DNA of 8,422 bases. Source: an uncultured Eubacteriales bacterium. Lineage in GTDB: Bacteria; Bacillota; Clostridia; Oscillospirales; Ruminococcaceae. Position 1 is the first letter of the stretch; the number at the start of each line of letters is the position of its first letter. Location of the stretch: positions 1 to 8,422 of the forward strand of contig ONLC01000078.1 of assembly GCA_900318545.1 (NCBI GenBank). The letters are read 5' to 3'. The notes under the pieces are model-generated. The model was not told where the DNA came from and did no database searches. It saw nothing but the letters and a program-made list of their open reading frames with translations. Positions 1 through 6,811 of this stretch are shown in pieces. The position numbers were made by a program, and so were the translations under genes.

Positions 1-1007
1 TTGAAAAGCTTATGAAGCATGACCCTGATAAGGAGGGCTATGGAAAAGCAGCAGTCAAAATGAATGATGAGGAGCTCAGAGAATTTGTTGATAAGTGTGT
101 TGACGATTATATCAGCAGAAAGCTCGGCGGCGGTTACGGCAAGCCTGAGGACTTTGAATACAGAGTAGAAAAGCTCAAGGAATTTGCATTCGATGCAGCA
201 AAATTTGTCAGAGATGAGCTTGGCGGTTCAAAGTTCAGGCCCACACTGATAGAATATAAGCTGAGCCCTGAAAAGGGACTTCTTGAAATAGATGCAGGAA
301 ACGGCAGAAAGATAGTTCTTACAGGCTATATTGACAGAGCTGACATCTATGAAGCAAATGACAAGACCTACATCAGAATAATCGACTATAAGACCGGTAC
401 TCAGACTACCTTTGATTACGGCAAGCTTTATCTCGGTCTTAATCTGCAGATGCTTGTATATCTGACAGGACTGCTCGAAGCAGACGAGACCTTCAAGGAC
501 AAGAAGGACAGTCTGGCTCAGGCAGGAATAGTTTACTACATCATGGGCAAATCACCCGATCCTGTAAACCAGAGCAGTAATAACAGTACGGATTTGACAA
601 AGGCTGAAAACGCCCTTCTTAAATCCTTCAAGCCTGAGGGCAGAACAGTTCTCGATACCAATGTGCTTGATGCCTATAACAGCGGTTCAGGCTATGCCTA
701 TGCACCTCATAAGGTCACAAAGCCTGCGAAAAAGGGAGAGCCTCCGAAATACAGCGAAAGCATTATTTCGGATAAGGAGTTCACAGCACTGAGAACCTTT
801 GCCAAGAATAAGGTGGCCTCGTTCGGACATAGGCTTTCAAACGGAGAGATAGATGCAAAGCCTCTTGATGAAACCTGTACATACTGTGACTTTGCAGATA
901 TCTGCGGCCTTGTGAACAGAGACGATGCTGTCAATACAAAAGATAATCAGTATAAGGATCTGATGAAGAAGGAGCTAAAGAGACTTATGGAAGAGGGAGA
1001 CAAGTGA
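1..1007 (+). CDS. addB: AddB, ATP-dependent helicase/nuclease subunit B (3' part only)
   Basis: This is the C-terminal part of the AddB subunit of the AddAB (RexAB-type) complex, which processes double-strand breaks in the cytoplasm for homologous recombination. The frame is open from base 3, so the true start lies upstream; the ATG at 12 is internal. About 334 residues of a protein usually near 1,100-1,200 residues are present. Counting from the ATG at 12, a PD-(D/E)XK nuclease domain is visible: E81, the GYIDRAD segment (D108, D111), the IDYKTG segment (D125, K127) and Q146. Near the end, C289, C292 and C298 form the CxxCxxxxxC half of the AddB iron-sulphur cluster; in this family the fourth cysteine lies about 320 residues earlier, so here it should fall just outside the window. 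In the family this nuclease domain cuts the 5'-ended strand, and the N-terminal part recognises Chi. The gene overlaps addA by one base, which suggests translational coupling and equal subunit amounts. No damage is seen. Confidence 0.95.
   Translation, partial: EKLMKHDPDKEGYGKAAVKMNDEELREFVDKCVDDYISRKLGGGYGKPEDFEYRVEKLKEFAFDAAKFVRDELGGSKFRPTLIEYKLSPEKGLLEIDAGNGRKIVLTGYIDRADIYEANDKTYIRIIDYKTGTQTTFDYGKLYLGLNLQMLVYLTGLLEADETFKDKKDSLAQAGIVYYIMGKSPDPVNQSSNNSTDLTKAENALLKSFKPEGRTVLDTNVLDAYNSGSGYAYAPHKVTKPAKKGEPPKYSESIISDKEFTALRTFAKNKVASFGHRLSNGEIDAKPLDETCTYCDFADICGLVNRDDAVNTKDNQYKDLMKKELKRLMEEGDK
991..998 (+). promoter_or_regulatory. Ribosome binding site of addA
   Basis: The purine run AAGAGGGA near the end of addB lies 8 bases before the ATG at 1007 and supports that start. 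The same site is only 5 bases from the GTG at 1004, which makes that upstream codon the poorer choice. Since the site is inside addB, translation of addA is probably coupled to that of addB. Confidence 0.7.
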
Positions 1008-4000
1008 TGAGTAAGAAAATACCATGGACTAAACTTCAGGAGCAGGCCATCACAAAACGCGGTAAGGGGCTTGCTGTCTCGGCGGCGGCAGGAAGCGGAA
1101 AGACTGCTGTTCTGATCGAGAGAATGATACAGCTCCTCAGTGATGAAAAGCACAGGATACCTGCTGACAGACTTCTTGCAGTTACCTTCACAAAAGAGGC
1201 TGCTGCGCAGATGAGAGAAAAGCTTGCAGAGGAATTTGCCAAAAAGCTTAAAGAGGAGCCCGACAATGAGTGGCTCTTAGAGCAGCAGAACCTTTTACAG
1301 CTTGCAAGAATTTCAACTATCAATTCCTTCTGCCTTGACCTTGTTAAGAGCAATCTCAACCTTACAGATTTCAATAGCGGCATAAAGGTGCTTGAAGAAA
1401 ATGTACAGGAACTTATCTATGACACCTGCAAGGAAGAGGCTATGCGCAGGCTTTATACCGAGTCGCCCGATGACTACAGACTGCTGTCATCATCATTTAC
1501 CGAAAAGACACTCGGAGAAGTAATAAAGGATTTTTACTATTTCCGGCGTTCACTTGCATTCCGTGATAAGTGGCTCAGTGATGCACTGAACAATTTTGAT
1601 GATCCTGCGGTGTTTGACAGGCTTCTTGAAGCTGATTTCAAGAAAGCCGAGAAGCTGATCCCGTATATAAAAGCAGGCATTGACAGGCTGAGAATTATAG
1701 CAAATTTCAGTGTTCTGGGTGTTAGCTACAGCGATCACAGTGACCTGTCTGTTACTGCGGCTTCTGACGATTCATTTACAGCCAAGCTTGAGAAAAACAT
1801 CGAAGACAGAAAAGCTGACGGCATTACAGGCATGATAGGTGAATTCAGCAATATCAAGCTCAAGCCCCTGAAAACAAATACTAAAGTATTCAAGGCTCTG
1901 TCTGATGATATTCAGACAGCCTTAAGAGAAAACTCGGATAAGGCAAAGTCTGAGAGAGAATACTATAAAGCTATGATCTTGGAAATACTGGATATGTTCA
2001 CCCCGAATATCGCTGAAAAGAAGGCAAATATGCAGACAAGCAGAGAGATACTCAGGGTACTGGCGCATCTGTGTGATATTATAGATGAGCTTGCTATGGA
2101 GCAGAAGCTTGAGCGCAACGGTCTGACCTTCTCGGATGCTGAGCTTATGGCAAAGGATATGCTCGTTACAATGGAAAACGGTCAGCTTAAACGCACCGAG
2201 CTTGCCGAAGCTATCAGAGACAGCCATATCTATGAGGTCATCTTCATTGATGAGTTTCAGGACGTAAACAATCTTCAGGAGATCGTTTTCAGGGTGCTTT
2301 CCGATACGGATGACCTGAACATAATGGGAAAGAATGTATTTATAGTCGGTGATGTTAAGCAGGCTATATATAAGTTCCGTCTGTCAAATCCTGAGCTGTT
2401 CGTAAAAACCGTTGAAGATGCCCGTAACCCTGCAAACAGCGAGGTTCTTGAGCCGATATTCCTCAATCAGAATTTCCGAAGCAGGCAGGAGATTATTGAC
2501 TTTGTTAATTTCAGCTTTGACGGTATAATGTCCTCAGCGTGCGGAGGAGTTGACTATAACAGCACTCAGGAGCTTGTTCAGGGTGCCAGATATGACAGCA
2601 GTACCCACTCTACAGAGGTAATGTTCATAGATAATGATAAAAGCTTTAAGGATAAGTGGCTTTTCAGCCGTGAGAATTTTGAGGTCGCAAAATGCATCAG
2701 AAAGATGATAGATGACGGCGAGCAGGTCTGCAAATATGACTTTGATAATGATACGTTTACATACCGTGCCTGCACAGCAGGGGACTTCTGTATTTTAGTT
2801 CAGACAAATGCTGAGGCAAGAGCAGCCGCAAAGGCACTTGAAGCGGTTGGACTTACAGCCTACAGCAAGGACACTGACGGATATCTTGAATCAAGGGAAA
2901 TATCGCTTGTGCTTAGTATTCTCAGAGTGGTAGACAACCCGATGAATGATATTTCAATGACTGCCTTAATGCTGTCGCCTATACTGGGCTTTACACCCGA
3001 TGATGCAGTAAAGCTCAAAAAGATACTCAGGAGCACTCAGGAAAAGGCAAGAGAAGCCGAAGCTGATGCTGATAAGCTTAATGATGAGGAGAAGAAAAAG
3101 CTTCCTAAGCCCAAGGCACATTTCTGGTCGCTGTTTAATGCTGTAAATCCTGACAACAAGGACGAAGACAATAAAAAAGCTGACTATATGGAGCTTGATG
3201 ACAAGAAGCTTCAGGAGAAGTGTATTGCAGCAAGCAGACTGCTTATCGAGCTTCGCTTCAAGGCGAACAATATGAAGCTCGACAGGTTCATAAGCTATGT
3301 TTATGAGAGAACCAATATGATGGGTATAAGCTCTCTCTTCCTTGACGCCGATAAAAAGAGAGCTAATCTCAGGCTGCTTACCCAGTATGCGGCTGAGTAT
3401 GAAAAGAACAGCCCCGAGGGTGTAACAGGCTTCCTGAGGTTTATTGACTCTATAGCCTCGAACAAATCTGCCTTTGCAAAGGCTGTGGTTTCAACCGAAG
3501 GCGAGGGCTCGGTATATATCAAGACCTATCATGCTTCAAAGGGACTGGAATTTCCGTTTGTGTTCCTTACACAGCTTGACAGGGAATTCAAGCTCAATTC
3601 AGGTGCAATGTTTACTCATAACGAGCTTGGCTGTGCGTTCAGGTTCCTGTCAGATAATCAGAGCATAAGAAAGTGCAGTGTTTACTATAAATATCTGAGA
3701 GAGATAGAAAAAAACGATGCTGTCAGTGAGGCTATGAGGCTTTACTATGTCGGCTGTACAAGAGCTAAGGAGAAGCTATTTGTCTGCTATGCACCTTCTT
3801 ATGACAGAGACGAGAGCTTTGAAAAGGCTGTATCAGCACAGGCTAAAATAGTAGACAGCATAAGAAACAAGACCGACATTACAGAGCAGGTTCAGAGCGT
3901 CAAATCTATGCTCGGCTGGGTAACAATGGCACTTATGAGAGCACAGGATACAACGCAGATATGCGGATTCCTCGGCACTGACGATCTCGGTATCCCGAAA

Positions 4001-4804
4001 TCAGCAAGACCTGATCCCGACCTTATCTTCTTTGACCGTACCGCAGCGACCGACAGCCCTGAGAAGGCTGAAGGCGACTCTGCTTCCTCGGCAGCTGTGG
4101 ATATGGCTCTTCTCAAAAAGCTCAGGGAAAAGGAGAAATTCAGTGAGTCTCTTAACGTAGATGACAAGGACAGAATGCCTGCCAAAATGACAGTTACCGA
4201 GATAGTATCCGTTATCAATGCTGAAAAGGGCGAGGAGGAAGAGGAGCACAGCGTATTCTTCCCGAACCTTATGAGGCTTGATGAAACGCTTGAAAAGCTC
4301 TCGGCGGCAGAGAAGGGAACCTTCACGCATAGGTTTATGGAGCTTGCAAGCTATGAGGACGCAGCAAAGAGCGTTAAAAACGAGCTCGACCGCCTTGTGA
4401 GGGAGGGCTACTTTACAAAGAAGGAAGCCTCGGGAGTGTATGTAGATGCAGTTGAAGCATTTTTCAAGTCTGATATAGGAAAGAGGATAATGTCCTCGAA
4501 GAATGTGCTAAGAGAGTTCAAGTTCCTTGTGTCATACGATGACCTCGGGCTGGGAGACAGGTACAGGAAATACCTGACAGAGGGCACAATGATACAGGGT
4601 ATTGCAGACTGCGTGTTTGAAGAAGATGACGGCTACGTGCTTGTTGACTACAAGACAGACCGCTTTAAGGACGCAACTGAATTTTCACGCTATGACGATC
4701 AGCTTGCACTGTATAAGGCGGCACTGGACCTGATACTTGATAAGCCGATCAAGGAGTGCAGGATATGCTCTCTGTGGCTTCTGAAAACTACAGGCACTAC
4801 CTGA
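1007..4804 (+). CDS. addA: AddA, ATP-dependent helicase/nuclease subunit A
   Basis: This is the motor subunit of AddAB: a 3'-5' superfamily 1A (UvrD-like) DNA helicase fused to a C-terminal PD-(D/E)XK nuclease that in the family cuts the 3'-ended strand until Chi is met. The 1,265-residue product is slightly longer than Bacillus subtilis AddA (about 1,230). In order it shows a Q-motif (WTKLQEQAI, 7-15), Walker A (AAAGSGKT, 26-33), Walker B DEFQD (415-419), motif III GDVKQ (448-452), motif IV NFRS (489-492), motif V HASKGLEFP (842-850) and motif VI YYVGCTRA (913-920). The nuclease domain has H1108 (GTFTHRFME), D1201 (GIAD) and D1214/K1216 (VDYKTD), followed by the conserved DDQLALYKAAL helix. 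All catalytic residues appear intact. A lysine- and acid-rich stretch at about 675-737 looks like a lineage-specific insertion. The ATG at 1007 shares its A with the addB stop codon, and the gene ends just before a terminator, so it is the last gene of its transcript. Confidence 0.97.
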   Translation: MSKKIPWTKLQEQAITKRGKGLAVSAAAGSGKTAVLIERMIQLLSDEKHRIPADRLLAVTFTKEAAAQMREKLAEEFAKKLKEEPDNEWLLEQQNLLQLARISTINSFCLDLVKSNLNLTDFNSGIKVLEENVQELIYDTCKEEAMRRLYTESPDDYRLLSSSFTEKTLGEVIKDFYYFRRSLAFRDKWLSDALNNFDDPAVFDRLLEADFKKAEKLIPYIKAGIDRLRIIANFSVLGVSYSDHSDLSVTAASDDSFTAKLEKNIEDRKADGITGMIGEFSNIKLKPLKTNTKVFKALSDDIQTALRENSDKAKSEREYYKAMILEILDMFTPNIAEKKANMQTSREILRVLAHLCDIIDELAMEQKLERNGLTFSDAELMAKDMLVTMENGQLKRTELAEAIRDSHIYEVIFIDEFQDVNNLQEIVFRVLSDTDDLNIMGKNVFIVGDVKQAIYKFRLSNPELFVKTVEDARNPANSEVLEPIFLNQNFRSRQEIIDFVNFSFDGIMSSACGGVDYNSTQELVQGARYDSSTHSTEVMFIDNDKSFKDKWLFSRENFEVAKCIRKMIDDGEQVCKYDFDNDTFTYRACTAGDFCILVQTNAEARAAAKALEAVGLTAYSKDTDGYLESREISLVLSILRVVDNPMNDISMTALMLSPILGFTPDDAVKLKKILRSTQEKAREAEADADKLNDEEKKKLPKPKAHFWSLFNAVNPDNKDEDNKKADYMELDDKKLQEKCIAASRLLIELRFKANNMKLDRFISYVYERTNMMGISSLFLDADKKRANLRLLTQYAAEYEKNSPEGVTGFLRFIDSIASNKSAFAKAVVSTEGEGSVYIKTYHASKGLEFPFVFLTQLDREFKLNSGAMFTHNELGCAFRFLSDNQSIRKCSVYYKYLREIEKNDAVSEAMRLYYVGCTRAKEKLFVCYAPSYDRDESFEKAVSAQAKIVDSIRNKTDITEQVQSVKSMLGWVTMALMRAQDTTQICGFLGTDDLGIPKSARPDPDLIFFDRTAATDSPEKAEGDSASSAAVDMALLKKLREKEKFSESLNVDDKDRMPAKMTVTEIVSVINAEKGEEEEEHSVFFPNLMRLDETLEKLSAAEKGTFTHRFMELASYEDAAKSVKNELDRLVREGYFTKKEASGVYVDAVEAFFKSDIGKRIMSSKNVLREFKFLVSYDDLGLGDRYRKYLTEGTMIQGIADCVFEEDDGYVLVDYKTDRFKDATEFSRYDDQLALYKAALDLILDKPIKECRICSLWLLKTTGTT

Positions 4805-4805
4805 T

Positions 4806-4840
4806 AAAAAGAACGCAGACCATAACGGCCTGCGTTTTTT
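4806..4840 (+). terminator. Intrinsic terminator after addA, possibly bidirectional
   Basis: AACGCAG at 4812-4818 pairs with CTGCGTT at 4830-4836. An inner CC/GG pair extends the stem across a one-base mismatch, and the T run at 4835-4840 follows. It begins 7 bases after the addA stop. On the opposite strand the same stem is followed by CTTTTT, so it could also stop transcripts arriving from the paaK operon. This would fit its place between two convergent genes. Confidence 0.85.
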
Positions 4841-4872
4841 GCTATAATCATTTTAGTATTATTTAGCTATAG

Positions 4873-4943
4873 CCTGCACAGTCTTGCTCCGCGTTCAAGG
4901 AGTGAAAAATCCTAAACAAAGGCACGACGCGTGGCGGTGCAGG
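4873..4943. repeat. Inverted-repeat cluster in the convergent gap, possible three-way-junction fold
   Basis: The outer arms CCTGCAC (4873-4879) and GTGCAGG (4937-4943) are perfectly complementary and enclose 57 bases. Inside are two small stems: CTCC/GGAG (4887-4890 with 4899-4902, extendable by wobble pairs on the plus strand) and CACG/CGTG (4923-4926 with 4930-4933). Together they could fold as a closed three-way junction. No convincing ORF with a start codon and ribosome binding site covers the element. It could be part of the paaK 3' UTR, a small RNA, or a copy of a dispersed intergenic repeat. I do not recognise a named RNA family. The pairing is seen directly; any function is inference. 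Confidence 0.4.
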
Positions 4944-4954
4944 GTTTTCCCTGC
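4939..4954 (-). terminator. Hairpin just after the paaK stop, weak terminator candidate
   Basis: GCAGGG (4939-4944) and CCCTGC (4949-4954) form a perfect six-pair stem with a four-base loop, starting 4 bases after the paaK stop on the minus strand. No U-rich tract follows on that strand, so it is not a standard intrinsic terminator. It may instead protect the mRNA 3' end, with actual termination at the reverse-acting hairpin near 4812-4836. Its left arm overlaps the GTGCAGG arm of the neighbouring repeat cluster, so the two folds exclude each other. Confidence 0.4.
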
Positions 4955-4958
4955 CTGC

Positions 4959-6200
4959 TTATTTATCATCGTATCTTTCGTCGATGACTCTTGCGGTCTT
5001 CTTCATGCTTCTCGGCAGGACTCCTACCTCAACTACCTTAACTATAGGTGTAAAGCCGATACCGCTCTTTACCTTTTCGGTAATGCGTTTTGCAAGGTTT
5101 GCAAAGTCAACATCTCCCGTGGACTCAACGTAGATACGCATTGTGTCCTTGCCCTCAAGGTGAGATATCCTGATCTGATACTCGCTGGATATTTCGGTGA
5201 ACTTTCCGAGTATCTCTTCGATCTGGCTCGGGAATACATTTACGCCCTTGATCTTCATCATATCATCGGTTCTGCCCATGATAGTGCCTATCCTCGGGAA
5301 ACAGCTTCCGCAGGGGCACTCTCCTGGGATAATGCGTGAGAGGTCATGCGTTCTGTATCTGATGAGCGGAGCACCCTCCTTAACGAGAGTTGTTATAACG
5401 ATCTCGCCCTGCTCACCGTCGGGTACAGGCTCACCTGTCTTGGGGTCGATGACCTCTATATAGATGTAATCATCCCAGTAGTGCATACCTGTGTTGTGCT
5501 TGCAGTTGATGCCTATTCCGGGTCCGTATATCTCGGTCAGACCGTAAATGTCATAAAGCTCTATCCCGAGCTTTTCGGCAATGTTCTTGCGCATCTTTTC
5601 AGACCAGCGCTCAGAGCCTATAACACCCTTTTTGAGGTGTATCTTATCTTTTATACCACGCTTTTCGATCTCCTCGGCAAGAAGCAGAGCATAAGACGAT
5701 GTAGAGCAGAGCACAGTGCTCTTCATTGACTGCATCATCTCAAGCTGCTTTTCGGTGTTTCCCGGTCCCATAGGGATAGCCATAGCACCGAGCTTCTCGC
5801 AGCCGTTCTGGAAGCCGATACCCGCAGTCCACAGACCGTATCCCGGGGTGATGTGTATCCTGTCCTTGTTTGTAATGCCTGCCATTTCGTAGCAGCGTCT
5901 GAACATTTCTCCCCAGTCGTCAACGTCCTTGGCGGTGTAAGGGATTATAACAGGCTTGCCTGTAGTTCCCGATGATGAGTGTATACGCACTATCTCCTCC
6001 TCGGGGGCGGTCATAAGACCAAGCGGATAAGCATCTCTCAGGTCCTTCTTCTCGGAGAAGGGGAGCTTTAAGAAGTCCTCATAGGTCTTTACCTCGGTAA
6101 TGCCTGCCTCTTTGAGCTTTTTGCCGTAGAAGCTTCCTGCACTGACAAGAGCCTTTATCCTGTCATTGACCTGTGCAAGCTGTTTTTCTGTGATCTGCAT
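4959..6200 (-). CDS. paaK: Phenylacetate-CoA ligase family (aryl-acetate AMP-forming CoA ligase)
   Basis: This is an AMP-forming acyl-CoA ligase of the ANL superfamily, PaaK branch, acting in the cytoplasm. It adenylates phenylacetate or a related aryl acetate and transfers it to CoA; the reaction can reverse to recover ATP. In the 413-residue product the nucleotide-binding motif SSSGTTGKP lies at 75-83, the A5-type YGLTE at 219-223, the ribose-binding aspartate in YRTHD at 286, and GRTDDMMKIKGVNVFP at 309-324. The C-terminal PRSMKKTARV holds the presumed adenylation lysine K401. The CPCGSC cluster at 295-300 is common in this family. The length is a little below the usual 430 or so; the shortfall is at the N-terminus. 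The ATG at 6200 is chosen because AAAGGA stands 9 bases before it; the TTG at 6218 would put that site inside the coding sequence. It follows iorAB in the same direction, so aryl-acetyl-CoA made by IOR is its likely partner metabolite. The exact substrate (phenyl-, hydroxyphenyl- or indole-acetate) is not decided by sequence. Confidence 0.92.
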   Translation of the reverse strand: MQITEKQLAQVNDRIKALVSAGSFYGKKLKEAGITEVKTYEDFLKLPFSEKKDLRDAYPLGLMTAPEEEIVRIHSSSGTTGKPVIIPYTAKDVDDWGEMFRRCYEMAGITNKDRIHITPGYGLWTAGIGFQNGCEKLGAMAIPMGPGNTEKQLEMMQSMKSTVLCSTSSYALLLAEEIEKRGIKDKIHLKKGVIGSERWSEKMRKNIAEKLGIELYDIYGLTEIYGPGIGINCKHNTGMHYWDDYIYIEVIDPKTGEPVPDGEQGEIVITTLVKEGAPLIRYRTHDLSRIIPGECPCGSCFPRIGTIMGRTDDMMKIKGVNVFPSQIEEILGKFTEISSEYQIRISHLEGKDTMRIYVESTGDVDFANLAKRITEKVKSGIGFTPIVKVVEVGVLPRSMKKTARVIDERYDDK

Positions 6201-6209
6201 AAGTATCAG

Positions 6210-6215
6210 TCCTTT
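6210..6215 (-). promoter_or_regulatory. Ribosome binding site of paaK
   Basis: AAAGGA on the minus strand stands 9 bases before the ATG at 6200. It decides the start in favour of that ATG over the in-frame TTG at 6218, which has no equally good site at proper spacing. It begins 4 bases after the TGTACA hairpin, so that structure could influence ribosome access. Confidence 0.7.
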
Positions 6216-6219
6216 CAAG

Positions 6220-6237
6220 TGTACATATATTTGTACA
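6220..6237. promoter_or_regulatory. TGTACA-N6-TGTACA palindrome between iorB and paaK
   Basis: Two copies of the self-complementary hexamer TGTACA are separated by six A/T bases (TATATT), filling most of the 38-base gap between the iorB stop and the paaK start. As DNA it resembles a dimeric-repressor operator; as RNA it would be a 6-pair hairpin just before the paaK ribosome binding site. No good -10/-35 pair was seen here, so an RNA role (mRNA stability or translation tuning) is as plausible as an operator. Function is inference. Confidence 0.45.
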
Positions 6238-6238
6238 A

Positions 6239-6811
6239 TTAATGATTTCCTTTAAGAGCCTTTGAGTTCAGCTCAGCAAACTGGGGCTTTACAGTCGCCC
6301 TCATAGCCTGATCTATCTCGTCAATGCCGAGGGGGAGAGCGCCGCTTCTTACTGCCTCGCCCAGCATTATCATATTGAGTACCTTCGGCGAGCCCATCTC
6401 TCTGCAGAGAGCGTCAGCGTCAATTGTTGTGAGTTCATCTACATTCTCTTTTAGGTAGGCGAGCATTTCCTCTCCTGTGTAGTTTGTGCCTTTAAGAGAT
6501 GCCGTTACAGGCATTATCGGGTGAGTATTCACAACTGCCTTTCCTCCCTTTTTAAGGTAGGGGAGCATACGCACAGCCTCGGCAGGCTCAAAGCCGATAA
6601 GCAGGTCTGCCGAGCCCTCGGCAAACATCGGGCATTCAGCCTCATCGCCGACACGCAGAAAGCTGAATACACTTCCGCCCTTCTGAGCCATACCGATAGT
6701 TTCCGCACTCATAACGTGGAGTCCCTTAGCCATTGAAGCTGCGGCAATAAGCTTTGAAGCCAGCACTATTCCCTGACCGCCTACACCACAAATGATTATA
6801 TTAGTCTGCAT
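6239..6811 (-). CDS. iorB: Indolepyruvate:ferredoxin oxidoreductase, beta subunit
   Basis: This is the small, gamma-domain-type subunit of IOR, which with IorA converts aryl pyruvates (from tryptophan, phenylalanine and tyrosine) plus CoA into aryl-acetyl-CoA and CO2, reducing ferredoxin. The 190-residue product matches the usual size. It begins with a Rossmann-like strand and loop, NIIICGVGGQG (glycine motif at 9-14), followed by SAETIGMAQKGGSV at 35-48; both are hallmarks of the 2-oxoacid:ferredoxin oxidoreductase gamma/IorB family. The ATG at 6811 is preferred over the longer in-frame opening up to 6880 because a strong GGAGGTG lies 6 bases upstream and the glycine-loop domain then starts at the N-terminus, as in relatives. 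The gene overlaps the end of iorA by 11 bases, which suggests coupled translation and 1:1 subunit supply. No signal peptide or membrane segment is seen. Confidence 0.94.
   Translation of the reverse strand: MQTNIIICGVGGQGIVLASKLIAAASMAKGLHVMSAETIGMAQKGGSVFSFLRVGDEAECPMFAEGSADLLIGFEPAEAVRMLPYLKKGGKAVVNTHPIMPVTASLKGTNYTGEEMLAYLKENVDELTTIDADALCREMGSPKVLNMIMLGEAVRSGALPLGIDEIDQAMRATVKPQFAELNSKALKGNH

Noticed and set aside
1004..1006. GTG codon just before the addA ATG as an alternative start
   Set aside because: It would be only 5 bases from the purine-rich ribosome binding site, and the ATG one codon later gives better spacing and a TGATG overlap typical of coupled genes.
3892..4326. 144-codon minus-strand frame inside addA
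   Set aside because: It is a serine-rich antisense shadow of the addA linker region with no independent support.
1..4804. AddAB as part of an anti-phage defence island
   Set aside because: AddAB degrades phage DNA incidentally, but it is a core repair enzyme and no defence genes lie next to it in this window.
4867..4911. Short minus-strand open stretch in the gap reading DFSLLERGARLCRL then stop
   Set aside because: It has no start codon or ribosome binding site; it may only reflect a dispersed repeat.
4884..5339. 151-codon plus-strand frame running from the gap into paaK
   Set aside because: Most of it is antisense to paaK, with no family features; the part in the gap consists of inverted repeats.
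6201..6218. TTG at 6218 as the paaK start
   Set aside because: It would place the AAAGGA ribosome binding site inside the coding sequence and add six residues not needed by the fold.
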